Shown here: piece by piece, positions 36,574-45,097 of the stretch | How positions within the stretch are numbered: the stretch's first letter is position 1 | How the letters are laid out: each line of letters begins with the position of its first letter | DNA from: Prosthecobacter gellanilyticus | Lineage (GTDB): Bacteria; Verrucomicrobiota; Verrucomicrobiia; Verrucomicrobiales; Verrucomicrobiaceae | Reading direction: 5' to 3' | Assembly (NCBI RefSeq): GCF_007992435.1 | Contig: NZ_BKAG01000017.1 | Coordinates: forward strand, 62,001 to 126,000 | DNA: 64,000 nucleotides | Translations under genes and position numbers: made by a program | The notes under the pieces: model-generated | What the model was told of the DNA's origin: nothing | Databases searched by the model: none | The model's input: only the letters and a program-made list of their open reading frames with translations

Positions 36574-37410
36574 TCAATTCTCCGGCGGCACACCCGGAGT
36601 CAGCTTTCCCTGCTTCAGGCGGTCGCGCAGCTTGCTCCAGAAGTCCTCGTCATCATCCGCAGGTCCGCTGGCGGGCAGGTTCGGGCGCGATGCGGGCACT
36701 ATCGGTGCCGTCGGCGCCGTGGGCAGCGTCGGCACCTGTACCGGCGCACCACCATCGCTGCGGGCATCCGCCAGCGCGCGGCCATAGGGAGCGAAGAGAC
36801 CGGTCGGAATCGGATACTTGGTTAGGCCACCCTGGAGCACACGGTGCTTGTTGATGAAGTCCGTGGGGCTGTAATAGTTCGTGTTGTCACGGGCGAACTG
36901 GCTGCGGTTCATGCCGATGCGCAGGTTCTTCCGCATCTCAAAGTGCAGGTGCACCGCATACATGCCGTTGTTGCTGCCCATGGTGCCGATGAGCTGGCCC
37001 TTCTCGACCAGCTGCCCCACTTTCGCGATGCGCTGGTGCAGGTGACCATACTGGCTGTCCACCATGGCGATCTGTCCTGTGCTTTCACGATACGCGTGAC
37101 GCACCACGATGCAGTTTCCCCAGCCCGCGCCGATGTTCTCAGAGATCATCACCACACCGCGTGCCGTGGCATAAATCGGCGCACCGAGGTCGCTGTCGCC
37201 ACCCCCCTTGCCGTTCCAGTCTTCACCAAGGTGGCCGTTGGGCCAGTAGCCGCGGAACTTGTAGTAGCCGTCCGCATTCGGTTTCCCGACTGGGAAGTCA
37301 AAGCCGTCCGCCAGCAGGCAGCGGATGGTGCCGCCTGCCGCATGCAGGCCGCTGAGGCCCATCAGACACCACACCGCCAAAATCCCAAAACCAGTCCGGT
37401 ATAGGGGCAT
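36574..37410 (-). CDS. exported M23-family metallopeptidase
   Basis: 278 residues from ATG 37410 (signal peptide in GFGILAVWCLMGLSGLHA). The M23 zinc site is visible: GHLGEDWNGKGGG (His and Asp), SQYGHLHQR and YAVHLHFEMRK (HxH). Such LytM-type enzymes cut cell-wall peptide bridges. A Pro-rich stretch (VPTLPTAPTAPIVPASRPNL) precedes an acidic C-terminus. The Zn ligands are intact, so it is probably active rather than a degenerate LytM regulator. The secG gene lies 86 bp upstream on the same strand. Confidence 0.87.
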   Translation of the reverse strand: MPLYRTGFGILAVWCLMGLSGLHAAGGTIRCLLADGFDFPVGKPNADGYYKFRGYWPNGHLGEDWNGKGGGDSDLGAPIYATARGVVMISENIGAGWGNCIVVRHAYRESTGQIAMVDSQYGHLHQRIAKVGQLVEKGQLIGTMGSNNGMYAVHLHFEMRKNLRIGMNRSQFARDNTNYYSPTDFINKHRVLQGGLTKYPIPTGLFAPYGRALADARSDGGAPVQVPTLPTAPTAPIVPASRPNLPASGPADDDEDFWSKLRDRLKQGKLTPGVPPEN

Positions 37411-37496
37411 TGGCAAGGATGGTCCACCGGTCATGGCTGGAAGTCGGTTGGTCGAAGGAACCCCAACCTAATCGCTCAGGCTGGGGCAGTAGGCAA

Positions 37497-38168
37497 TCAC
37501 GGATTGCTCTTCGGTGCGTCAGCAGGAGCCGGAGCAGCAGGAGCCGGAGCAGCAGGAGCGGTCGCCGGGGCCGGAGCAGGGGTCACGGCTGGGGCAGCCG
37601 GGGCTGGCGCCGGGGCAGCGGCTGGTGCTGGTGCCGCAGGAGCCGGGGCAGGCACGGAAGGCTTCACTTCGATCGTCGGAGCAGCAGGAGCTGGCACCGC
37701 AGGCACCGGCGCGGCAGGAGAAGCGGCAGGCGTCACTTTGATCGCTGGAGCAGACGTGGCCGGAGTGGCCGTGCCGGGAGCAGGAGCCGGTGTGACCTGA
37801 ATGGTCGGAGCGCCCGGAGTAACCGCTGCGCCCGGGGTCACCTGGATCGGAGATGCTCCTGGAGCCGGAACTGCTGGAGCAGCAGGAGCCGGAGGCGGCT
37901 CATCAAAGACTTTGGTCGCGCGGGTGTTCTGCTTGCGGGTCGTCAGCACGGCCAGCGAGAGGGTGAGCACAAAGAGAGCCACAGCCAGATACACCGTGCC
38001 GCGCTGCAGCACGTTCGTCGTCTGAGCACCCACAAGCTGGGTCATGGCAGAGTCACCGAACGAGGCACCGAGCCCCTCCTGGCGGGGGCGCTGCATGAGT
38101 ACAATGAGAATGAGGAGGAGGCAGACGATGACTTCGACCACCGTGAGAATTCCGATCAGGATGTCCAT
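37497..38168 (-). CDS. secG: SecG preprotein translocase subunit with long Pro-Ala tail
   Basis: 223 residues from ATG 38168. The first 75 residues are SecG: two transmembrane helices (DILIGILTVVEVIVCLLLIL and TVYLAVALFVLTLSLAVLTT) flanking the loop LMQRPRQEGLGASFGDSAMT. SecG assists SecYE in protein export. The following roughly 145 residues are a low-complexity tail of Pro, Ala and Thr with repeated IQVTPxA/IKVTPxA, ending PADAPKSNP. Normal SecG is about 75-110 residues, so the tail is an extension; its side of the membrane and role are unknown. Confidence 0.9.
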   Translation of the reverse strand: MDILIGILTVVEVIVCLLLILIVLMQRPRQEGLGASFGDSAMTQLVGAQTTNVLQRGTVYLAVALFVLTLSLAVLTTRKQNTRATKVFDEPPPAPAAPAVPAPGASPIQVTPGAAVTPGAPTIQVTPAPAPGTATPATSAPAIKVTPAASPAAPVPAVPAPAAPTIEVKPSVPAPAPAAPAPAAAPAPAPAAPAVTPAPAPATAPAAPAPAAPAPADAPKSNP

Positions 38169-38258
38169 AAGGGGGGCCGAATATGGGGGAGGACCCCCAT
38201 TTGGCAAGCAGCTTCTCAGGCCGTTTCAGGGCTGACCCTAAGCTCCCCCTCAGCCCCC

Positions 38259-39254
38259 TCAAAGCACCTGCGGCTTGATCACCGCCACGCTCAGCGGCTC
38301 CAGAGCCGCCTTCATCTTCTCAAACATGCTGTCATCCTCATACGTGCCCACGATGGCTCCGCCGCTGCCGGTGAACTTCGCGCTCGCGCCACAATCTCGC
38401 GCCGCCTCCACCATGTCGATGTTCCCCTGGCTGATCTTGTACAGCCTCCGGCGCAGGTCAAAATTCTCATTCAGCAGCGGCCCGATCTCATGCCCGCGCC
38501 CCGCCACCAGCATGTCCCGCACCCGCTGGGCCAGATTCGCCCACTGGTACATCGCGCTCACAATGTCGCGCTCGCCCCGGTTCCAGCGCCCGCGGATGTC
38601 ATTGTGAAAGACCTCCGTGCCCTCGCTCAGCTTCGTCGTGTAGGCCACGTACACATTCGGCAGCAAAGCCGGGTCCAGCTCCTCATAGATGCCGTAGCCC
38701 AGCTTCTCCACATGGGCTCGGTTGAAGTCCATGAAGACCACCCCCTCATACCCCTGGATCACCCGGTCTTGCAGACCTGCGGGGATGCATAGCTCATCAT
38801 TCTCCACACTCAGCACCAGGCTCGGCAGCAGATGCTTCGGGATCTCCACCTGGTAAAACTCGATCAAAGCCCGCCAGCACGCCGTGATGATCGCACTGCT
38901 CCCCGCCATCCCCACCTGCGGCGGGATGTTGCTCGAGTAGCGCAAAGTAAAATTCCGTCCGTGCAGCGGCAGATTGTGCTTCACGCAGTGCTCAAAGAAG
39001 CGCTTCACGCTCGCCTTCAGCAGGCGGATGCCGCCGTAGTAACCATGCTGGCGCACATCACGTGCCAGCGCCTCGATGCTCCCAAACACCGAGTGGTCAC
39101 GCTCATTCGGCTCGATCGTCAGTTCCGGCGACTCAAACAGCGTCACCTCCGCCCCGAAGTTCCGGATGATGAACGAGATCGTCTTGCCAAAATAGCCGTC
39201 AGACGGATTGCCGACCAAGCCGGCGCGGGCATGAGCTTTCTTGCGGATGAGCAT
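38259..39254 (-). CDS. GHMP-family sugar kinase, glucuronokinase-like
   Basis: 331 residues. Start MLIRKKAHARAGLVGNPSDG leads into the GHMP N-terminal domain; the ATP motif is NIPPQVGMAGSSAIITACWR, and the C-terminal motif is GASAKFTGSGGAIVGTYED. The order and the GNPSDG opening resemble glucuronokinase and related sugar-1-kinases, which would phosphorylate a sugar or uronic acid at C1. Substrate choice is inferred only from that likeness. A gap of 90 bp separates it from secG downstream on the same strand. An open frame to 39299 precedes this ATG but lacks homologous sequence. Confidence 0.8.
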   Translation of the reverse strand: MLIRKKAHARAGLVGNPSDGYFGKTISFIIRNFGAEVTLFESPELTIEPNERDHSVFGSIEALARDVRQHGYYGGIRLLKASVKRFFEHCVKHNLPLHGRNFTLRYSSNIPPQVGMAGSSAIITACWRALIEFYQVEIPKHLLPSLVLSVENDELCIPAGLQDRVIQGYEGVVFMDFNRAHVEKLGYGIYEELDPALLPNVYVAYTTKLSEGTEVFHNDIRGRWNRGERDIVSAMYQWANLAQRVRDMLVAGRGHEIGPLLNENFDLRRRLYKISQGNIDMVEAARDCGASAKFTGSGGAIVGTYEDDSMFEKMKAALEPLSVAVIKPQVL

Positions 39255-39424
39255 GTGGGAGAGAGCGGGAGAATGACGAATCCAAAGCCCAAACAACAAA
39301 GAGACCTGGAATCTGGCGAATAACTAGCCGGGCCGGAAAGCTACGACTCCGGCATATCGGCGCAAGAAGATTGGCTGTCACGGTTAACCTGCCGGAGACC
39401 CAGGCAAGCCGTAGAGCCACTGCC

Positions 39425-40102
39425 CTAGCCCCGAGGCCTTCGCATCCTTTCACGCATGGACACCGCTTCCTCATAGGTGATGGCGTCAGGATGGCTGTCC
39501 AGTTTGACGATGCCCTTCATCGGGTCCGAATCGGCAGGGGCCGCGTTTTCCTTCTGTGACTTGACCCTGGCGTCCTGCTCAAGGCAGTGCTGCCACAACC
39601 TTGGGTAGCAGGCAGCCAGCGCCTCCGAATCATCAAAATCATCCTCACTAGGCTCAGCGCCAGGATCTCTCAAATCCGGATCCGCCATCTCAAACAACTC
39701 CAGGTCCAGTTCAACCCCGTCCAGCGTGCGACCGATCCTTTCTGCCGCTTGATAAGAGTGCCTGAGAAAATCCGGGTCCTCGTCATAGCCAACTTCAACC
39801 AGGGACTCGGCGTCTCGCAGCACCGAATAATAGGCTTGGCTTCCCTTGGAAATCAGCCAAGCCACAAAGTCCTCAAAGGAGTCGTCACTACAACCACCGT
39901 TCACCAACCAGGCCGCGCCGGCGATCCTTCGAGTGCTGGCCCTTGCATGCGCTTTCTCCATCCAGGCCTGAAACCATACAATGCACTCGTAGGGTAAGGT
40001 TGTCAGGTGATCCTCAATCTTGCGGGTGTCGACCTCCGCCTTGCCGGGAGGTTGAAGACTGACGTTCCAGTCAATGATCTGCCAAAACTCTTCTTCGGTC
40101 AT
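39425..40102 (-). CDS. DUF4240-domain protein
   Basis: 225 residues. It begins MTEEEFWQIIDWNVSLQPPG and contains AGAAWLVNGGCSDDSFEDFV and AWLISKGSQAYYSVLRDAES, the DUF4240 pattern (FWxII, then GGCSDDSFxDF and WLIxxG). It is an acidic cytoplasmic protein; the C-terminal 80 residues are variable. Such proteins are widespread in bacteria with no known function. It stands alone between two same-strand genes. Confidence 0.8.
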   Translation of the reverse strand: MTEEEFWQIIDWNVSLQPPGKAEVDTRKIEDHLTTLPYECIVWFQAWMEKAHARASTRRIAGAAWLVNGGCSDDSFEDFVAWLISKGSQAYYSVLRDAESLVEVGYDEDPDFLRHSYQAAERIGRTLDGVELDLELFEMADPDLRDPGAEPSEDDFDDSEALAACYPRLWQHCLEQDARVKSQKENAAPADSDPMKGIVKLDSHPDAITYEEAVSMRERMRRPRG

Positions 40103-40495
40103 GGTATGGGCGGGATGGTGAGGCGCGGCTTTTTTGAAAACCCTCCCGGAACCGTGTCAGATGGCACTTAGTCGGTCCATACTAAAATCTTGATCCACCT
40201 GGATCACCCAAAGTGGCCAACTTTCTCCGAAAGTTGAGCCCGCCTCGCCATCTCGACGATACCCCCGTCATCCAACAGATCGGATCCAGTCGGATTCACT
40301 CGGATCGAGTATTCTATTTCCCGTGTGTTCCGTAGGCCCTTCTCAGAATGCCCGCCCACGTCCCCCTCACCAAAATCCAGCCCTGATCCACCTGGATCTA
40401 CCGCGATCCACCTTCATCCGTCCCATCAGACCTATAAGCCCTATCCGCTGAGCCTTCAAAAACACCCTGGATCTGCTTGGATCCACCTGGATTCC
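40103..40495. other. gene-free stretch with GATCCA-type repeats
   Basis: No plausible reading frame. It holds three copies of GATCCACCTGGAT, an interrupted palindrome (GATCCA-CC-TGGATC) at about 40192, 40385 and 40478, with related GGATCCA words near 40290. This makes it the 5' flank of the DUF4240 gene and 3' flank of the pseudouridine synthase gene. No promoter or terminator is clear. Confidence 0.6.
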
Positions 40496-41938
40496 TCAGA
40501 ACTTCCCGCGCGGACCACGTCCACCCGGCTTCTTCGGACCTGAACCACCACGTTTCGGCGGCCCAGAGCGTCCCGGAGGACCTGACCTCCGCGGCGGTCC
40601 CGAGCGATCCGATGACGGACCCGACGAACGACGATCACCGCCAAAGGAAGAACGGCGTGGCCCCTCTGAACCTTGGGAAAAATCATCTTCACCACCGCCT
40701 CCACCAAAGCGCGGACGACGTGCCGGACCAGAGCCCGATCCCGAGCGCCGGGGAGGCCCCGAACGATCAGGCGGACCTGAACGGCCACGCCCACCAAACC
40801 CAGAGCGCCTTGGCGGCCCTGAATCTTCAAAAGAGGCAGGCTCATCACTCTCAAATCTTGGACGGCGCGGCCCAGGTCCAGGTCCCGAGGGACGCTCAAA
40901 CGATTCATCGCGACCTCTGAAACCACCGCGCGGTGGCTTGGATCGTGAACCACGACCTTCAGAAGGCGGAGGCGTCGGGCGCTCGCCACCACGTTCAGCA
41001 GCAGCTGCGCGGGCATAGCGGGCACGACCGACCAGACGACCGCTGGAGGGCTGGGTTCCTTCACTCTTGCCGCGGCCTTTGCCAAAACCGCCCTTGCCGA
41101 AACCAGCCCTGGAAGGGCGCTTCGTCGCAGGACGTCCACGCCGTGCAGGCGCGGAAGAAAATCCATCATCACCGTCGTCCTCGCCTTTTTTGGCAGACTT
41201 GGCGCGGGGCTTCGTCTCACCGACCGGCTTGGTGCGGCCCGTGGTGCCAGCTTCCGTGAAGAAGCGCTGCACCTCCGCCTCGGTCAGCTGCTTCCAGCTG
41301 CCTTTCGGCAGCCCTTTCAGCTCCAGCCAGCCGATGCGTGTGCGCGTCAGGCGCTCCACTTCAAAGCCCAGCTGGTAAAACATCAGGCGGATCTGCCTCT
41401 TCAGGCCCTGCTTCAGCACCAGATGGCAGCGGTATTCCGTCTGCATCCAGGCGCGCTCAGCCTTGGCGTGACCTTCCTCGGTCATCATGCCTTTCACCAG
41501 CGTCGCCATCACATTCTGGTCCACCGGCTTGTCCACCACCACCTCGTATTCCTTCTCCGCACCCTTGCTCGGGTGGATCAGGTGGTGGGAGAGGTCACCG
41601 CGATTCGTCATCAGCAGCAGGCCTTCGCTCTCCTTGTCCAGCCGGCCCACATGATGCAGGGTCTGCAGCTGTCTCGGCAGCAAGGCGTAGATCGTCATGC
41701 GATCCCGCTCATCCGCGCGGCTGCAAATGTAGCCCTTCGGCTTGTTCAGCGCAATGACGATGGGTGACTCGGTGCGGGTGGCCTTGCCATCCACGCTGAC
41801 CTCATCTCCTGGGTTCACCTGGGTGCCCAGCTCCTTCACAATCTTGCCATTGATGGTCACACGACCTTCAAGGACGATCTGCTCACAGCCACGGCGTGAG
41901 CCTAGGCCACACTGGCTGAGGAAGCGGTTAAGACGCAC
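40496..41938 (-). CDS. 23S rRNA pseudouridine synthase, RluB/RsuA type, with RSGPP-rich tail
   Basis: 480 residues starting at GTG 41938. The S4 domain comes first (RLNRFLSQCGLGSRRGCEQI, VLEGRVTINGKIV), then the catalytic domain (GRLDKESEGLLLMTNRGDLS with the essential Asp; LKQGLKRQIRLMFYQLGFEV; LTRTRIGWLELKGLPKGSWK). The known role is to convert a uridine in rRNA to pseudouridine. From about residue 240 there is a disordered tail rich in RSGPP, RRPRF and FGGxGR repeats, about as long as the enzyme itself. The loop GRLDKESEG differs from the common GRLDxxTxG. The precise target site is unknown. Confidence 0.9.
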   Translation of the reverse strand: MRLNRFLSQCGLGSRRGCEQIVLEGRVTINGKIVKELGTQVNPGDEVSVDGKATRTESPIVIALNKPKGYICSRADERDRMTIYALLPRQLQTLHHVGRLDKESEGLLLMTNRGDLSHHLIHPSKGAEKEYEVVVDKPVDQNVMATLVKGMMTEEGHAKAERAWMQTEYRCHLVLKQGLKRQIRLMFYQLGFEVERLTRTRIGWLELKGLPKGSWKQLTEAEVQRFFTEAGTTGRTKPVGETKPRAKSAKKGEDDGDDGFSSAPARRGRPATKRPSRAGFGKGGFGKGRGKSEGTQPSSGRLVGRARYARAAAAERGGERPTPPPSEGRGSRSKPPRGGFRGRDESFERPSGPGPGPRRPRFESDEPASFEDSGPPRRSGFGGRGRSGPPDRSGPPRRSGSGSGPARRPRFGGGGGEDDFSQGSEGPRRSSFGGDRRSSGPSSDRSGPPRRSGPPGRSGPPKRGGSGPKKPGGRGPRGKF

Positions 41939-41982
41939 AACAAGTGCCCGGCAGGACCTCCCACCGGGCTTTTAGTAAAGGG

Positions 41983-42138
41983 TTACTCGGACTTGGTCTT
42001 CGGCAGGCCGGTCGGCAGGCGACCTTCCTTCCACTGACCGCGGGCTTTCATGAGCTTGATGCGCTCACCGCGCTTCAGAACGCTACGCTTGGTGCCGACG
42101 GAACCGCCGGACGATTTGAGGCTGCGATGTTGCGACAT
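41983..42138 (-). CDS. small basic protein of the Chlamydiae/Verrucomicrobia family
   Basis: 51 residues from ATG 42138 (frame continues upstream to 42207 without coding features). Sequence opens MSQHRSLKSSGGSVGTKRSV and ends QWKEGRLPTGLPKTKSE. This matches the short, Lys/Arg-rich protein conserved in Chlamydiae and Verrucomicrobia and named only as a small basic protein; its shape suggests a ribosome- or RNA-associated role, which is an inference. It is a useful phylogenetic marker. The GTG start of the pseudouridine synthase gene lies 44 bp downstream on the same strand. Confidence 0.88.
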   Translation of the reverse strand: MSQHRSLKSSGGSVGTKRSVLKRGERIKLMKARGQWKEGRLPTGLPKTKSE

Positions 42139-42465
42139 GGCTAAATAAAAGAGAGAGGGGTTGAAAAAGGGGGCCGGAAGAATAGACGCCCCCCCTCCGA
42201 AGCGCAAGGGCTTTGTTCATTCAAGGATAGGCTGCCTCATCCACGTAGGATGAGCGTGGCTTTAGCTCGCTCGTCCCAAAAGACGTCGCCACCGCTCAAC
42301 GCCCGGCGTTCACACTCAACGTCGTCCTTCCTGTCCTTGGCCCAGGCCGCGAAACCACCCATTGCCAGATGAACAGGAACCACTCTCCTTGTTAATCCTG
42401 CATCCTGTTAATCCTGTAAAAAAAGCCCCGCACGACGCAGGACCCAGTTTCACCCAGGACCGGCC
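42139..42465. other. gene-free stretch with hairpin and CAGGATT-type repeat
   Basis: No credible gene. A GGGGGC/GCCCCC stem (42169-42174 and 42188-42193) sits in the leader of the small basic protein. At 42391-42429 three AATCCTG units end in a run of A; the same unit inverted occurs at 23850-23895. Between them lies GGATGAGCGTGGC-type sequence of unknown role. Confidence 0.55.
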
Positions 42466-43404
42466 TCACACTGCATCCGCCGCCAAAGCCGCGTTGCCGA
42501 TGATCCCGGCCTCGTTGCTGTACTTCGCTGGCAGGATCTGCAGGCGCTCCCACACCACCGTGCTCAGCATGGACTGCACCTTCCGCTTCAGCGGATCAAA
42601 AATCAGGTCACCGGCCTGCGCCACACCGCCGCCGATCACAAACGCATCCGGGTTCAGCAGCCAGGCGATGCTGGAGATGGCCGTGCCCAGCCAGTCTGCC
42701 ACCTCGTCCCAGACCTGCCGCGCGATGTCGTCGCCCGCCTTCGCAGCTTCGGCGATCTTCTTCGGCGTGCATTCCTCGAGAGTCTTCGTGATGTGCGCCT
42801 CCGCATAGCGCTGCACCGCATGCTCGGCGATCTCCTTGTTGCCCGTGTACTTCTCCAGGGCGCCCAGGTTGCCGTAGTGACCCGCCTTGCCATCGCAGTC
42901 GATGCTCATCTGGCCGATCTCTCCCGCCGCGCAGCCCGTGCCGCGATACATCTTGCCATTCAGCACCAGACCACCGCCGATGCCCGTGCCCATCGTCAGG
43001 GCCACCACATTCTGCAGTCCGCGGCCCGCACCATAGCGGAACTCTGCCCAGGCCATCGCGTTCGCGTCGTTCTCGACGACCACCGGCAAACCAGTGCGCT
43101 CGCCCAAGATCGCCTTCAGCGGCACATGCTTCCACCCTGGAACGTTCGTCAGGATGTGCACGAACCCGTGCTCAAAGTCCACCAGCCCTGGCACACCCAC
43201 GCCGATCGCGCAGATGTCCGGATACTTCTGCTGCAGCTTCGCCACACGCGCCGCCATCTCGCCGATCAGCGCCGCTGGCCCGTTGAAGTCCGCCGTCGGG
43301 ATCGGCTCATCCGTCTCCAGGAGGTCTCCGCCACGGCAGACGCCGAGCTTCACAAACGTGCCGCCAAAATCAATGCCAACAGAAGTGCGAGGAGAATCAG
43401 ACAT
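42466..43404 (-). CDS. ROK-family sugar kinase, glucokinase-like
   Basis: 312 residues from ATG 43404. The ATP-site pattern (TSVGIDFGGTFVKLGVCRGG), sugar-site segments (VVVENDANAMAWAEFRYGAG, NVVALTMGTGIGGGLVLNGK) and C-terminal FVIGGGVAQAGDL fit ROK kinases that phosphorylate glucose or related sugars. The usual zinc motif CxCGxxGCxE is not present: the region reads DCDGKAGHYGNLGALEKYTG, with the three motif cysteines and the preceding GH histidine replaced. It may fold without zinc, as a few ROK proteins do, or be altered in function. The adjacent upstream gene is the SUKH-like protein, 72 bp away. Confidence 0.87.
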   Translation of the reverse strand: MSDSPRTSVGIDFGGTFVKLGVCRGGDLLETDEPIPTADFNGPAALIGEMAARVAKLQQKYPDICAIGVGVPGLVDFEHGFVHILTNVPGWKHVPLKAILGERTGLPVVVENDANAMAWAEFRYGAGRGLQNVVALTMGTGIGGGLVLNGKMYRGTGCAAGEIGQMSIDCDGKAGHYGNLGALEKYTGNKEIAEHAVQRYAEAHITKTLEECTPKKIAEAAKAGDDIARQVWDEVADWLGTAISSIAWLLNPDAFVIGGGVAQAGDLIFDPLKRKVQSMLSTVVWERLQILPAKYSNEAGIIGNAALAADAV

Positions 43405-43476
43405 GGTCAGTAAAAGGGCGCGGAGAATGCGCGGCGAGGCCTCACGTGCAAGGGCAAACACCTGCCGGGCCCTTCA

Positions 43477-44076
43477 TCAGGCGCCCCACTTGATCTCAAT
43501 CTGGCCACCCTCCGGCACATCCCGGATCTGGCGGGCCAGGTCCGCATGGAAGAGAATCACCTCCCCGGCACTCACAGGTTTCAGGGACGCCCCCGCACCT
43601 GACTCAGCAAAAACAAAAGGCGGATACGCGAGCAGCAGCTGGCCAGGCTGCATGACATGCTTGAGGTCCACATTCAGAAACCCCTCCAAGTCTTCAAGAG
43701 TCTGGCGGAAGAAGTCATCGAGACTGTCTGCCATGGACTCCACCTCCCCGCTCTCGGCGGACAGCTTGAGAACAGCCTCGTCACGAAGCAGGAACTGGTC
43801 GCCAAACAAGTCCTGACCAAAAGGGATGTCATCAGCATGCACACCCTCATAAAGCCCGTGAAACGCCGCAGGCCCCTGCATCGCCGCGCGCAGTGAATGC
43901 CACTCCGGCGTCATGCTGGCTCCGCGAATGTGCAGCGCACCCCCGTGAAGAATGAACCCATTCACCTCACGGAGAACACGAACAAGACTGGAGGGCAGCT
44001 CGCCTAACAACTCCACGTCATTAATGACGTCACCTTGCCACGTCATGCCTGGGGTATTCCGCGCACTTGAACTCAT
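43477..44076 (-). CDS. SMI1/KNR4 (SUKH)-like protein, possible immunity protein
   Basis: 199 residues. LPSSLVRVLREVNGFILHGG, HADDIPFGQDLFGDQFLLRD, LSAESGEVESMADSLDDFFR and GQLLLAYPPFVFA follow the SUKH pattern. SUKH proteins often neutralise toxins delivered by bacterial competition systems; a toxin gene is not present here. The start (ATG 44076) lies two bases after the stop of the 96-residue gene upstream, so the two are probably co-transcribed. Confidence 0.75.
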   Translation of the reverse strand: MSSSARNTPGMTWQGDVINDVELLGELPSSLVRVLREVNGFILHGGALHIRGASMTPEWHSLRAAMQGPAAFHGLYEGVHADDIPFGQDLFGDQFLLRDEAVLKLSAESGEVESMADSLDDFFRQTLEDLEGFLNVDLKHVMQPGQLLLAYPPFVFAESGAGASLKPVSAGEVILFHADLARQIRDVPEGGQIEIKWGA

Positions 44077-44078
44077 AT

Positions 44079-44369
44079 TTACTTGTCGATCATTCGATCA
44101 ATGATTTTGTCGTAACGATCTCGATGCCGATCAAGCTGCATCTCCTCCGCAGCCGCACGAAGGCTGACCCAAAAGTGTGTTGTCGTCGCATTGGTGGTCG
44201 CCATGCCCTCAAGTTCATCAAGTGCGAGCTCGAGCTCGTTGTGATCGATGAACTCCTGAAACCCAGAATCTGAACCGCCCTCTTCACCTGATAAAGGGTG
44301 AGCAGGAAGCTCCCTGCGCGCATCAGCTAGATGCGCCTTGGTTCGCTTCCACGATGCTCGCAGACTCAT
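44079..44369 (-). CDS. small helical protein of unknown function
   Basis: 96 residues, highly charged and helical, with FQEFIDHNELELALDELEGM as the most ordered segment and a C-terminal FWVSLRAAAEEMQLDRHRDR. I know this pattern only as an uncharacterised family, often near toxin-immunity genes. It lies immediately upstream of the SUKH-like gene. A role as an immunity protein is a guess from context. Confidence 0.62.
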   Translation of the reverse strand: MSLRASWKRTKAHLADARRELPAHPLSGEEGGSDSGFQEFIDHNELELALDELEGMATTNATTTHFWVSLRAAAEEMQLDRHRDRYDKIIDRMIDK

Positions 44370-44379
44370 TCAGGCCACC

Positions 44380-44784
44380 TTACCTCGGCTGATATCGGCT
44401 GTCATCATCCGGCAGGGCGTGGGGCACGGCAGGCAGAGGCGGAGGCGCGGCGGTTGCTGCCAGCGATCTCGGAGTCCGGCAGCCGAGGCAGGCGATCTCG
44501 GGCTGCGGATTGCGGTTGCCGCATTTGCCGCAGAGCCACGGCTGCATCGCGGTCTCGATCTGCTCAGGCGTGAAGGAAAGCACGCTTATGTTAAACTCGC
44601 TGGCGCACGAGCGGCAGCAAACTCCCTCGCCCAGCGTCTCCATCGGAAACAGCGGGATGAAGTAGAGCGTGAAGTACTGCGACACACGGAGGTGCGCATA
44701 GGCCGACTGCTGCCGGCATTGTGGACAATAGAACTGACCGGAACCGATCTCCTTCTGCTTGGCTTTGGAGCCCCAGATGATCAT
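44380..44784 (-). CDS. zinc-ribbon protein
   Basis: 134 residues from ATG 44784. MIIWGSKAKQKEIGSGQFYC opens a family with CPQC (two cysteines), CCRSC, a second CGKCGNRNP and CLGC, i.e. two zinc ribbons, separated by a hydrophobic IPLFPMETLGEG stretch. No enzymatic motif. Proteins like this are common and of unknown function; a metal-stabilised adaptor is the usual guess. The first ATG of the longer frame (44856) precedes a stretch lacking homology and is not favoured. Confidence 0.7.
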   Translation of the reverse strand: MIIWGSKAKQKEIGSGQFYCPQCRQQSAYAHLRVSQYFTLYFIPLFPMETLGEGVCCRSCASEFNISVLSFTPEQIETAMQPWLCGKCGNRNPQPEIACLGCRTPRSLAATAAPPPLPAVPHALPDDDSRYQPR

Positions 44785-45097
44785 GACGTGAGTGTGTGAG
44801 AGTTTGGCTGTGCGCTGCGTGTCTTGACGGATGAAAACAAACCCGGCCCATGACAACCAGCAACCCTGTTGAACACGCCCAGCAGCACAGATGGGAGACA
44901 GGTTTGCTCGTTATCAGCAGCACTCAGATTTCACGGTCCCTTCTTCTACCGCGAACACCTCGCCTCTGACCATCATTTTTTGCGACAACAACCACGTCGA
45001 AGTCGCGGCAGCATCCCGGAGTGCAGTGGCAGAGAGTGAGCCTTACTCACAAGTGTGCGTCAGTCCTTCGAGCCGCTCACACTGATGTCTCGGCCTT

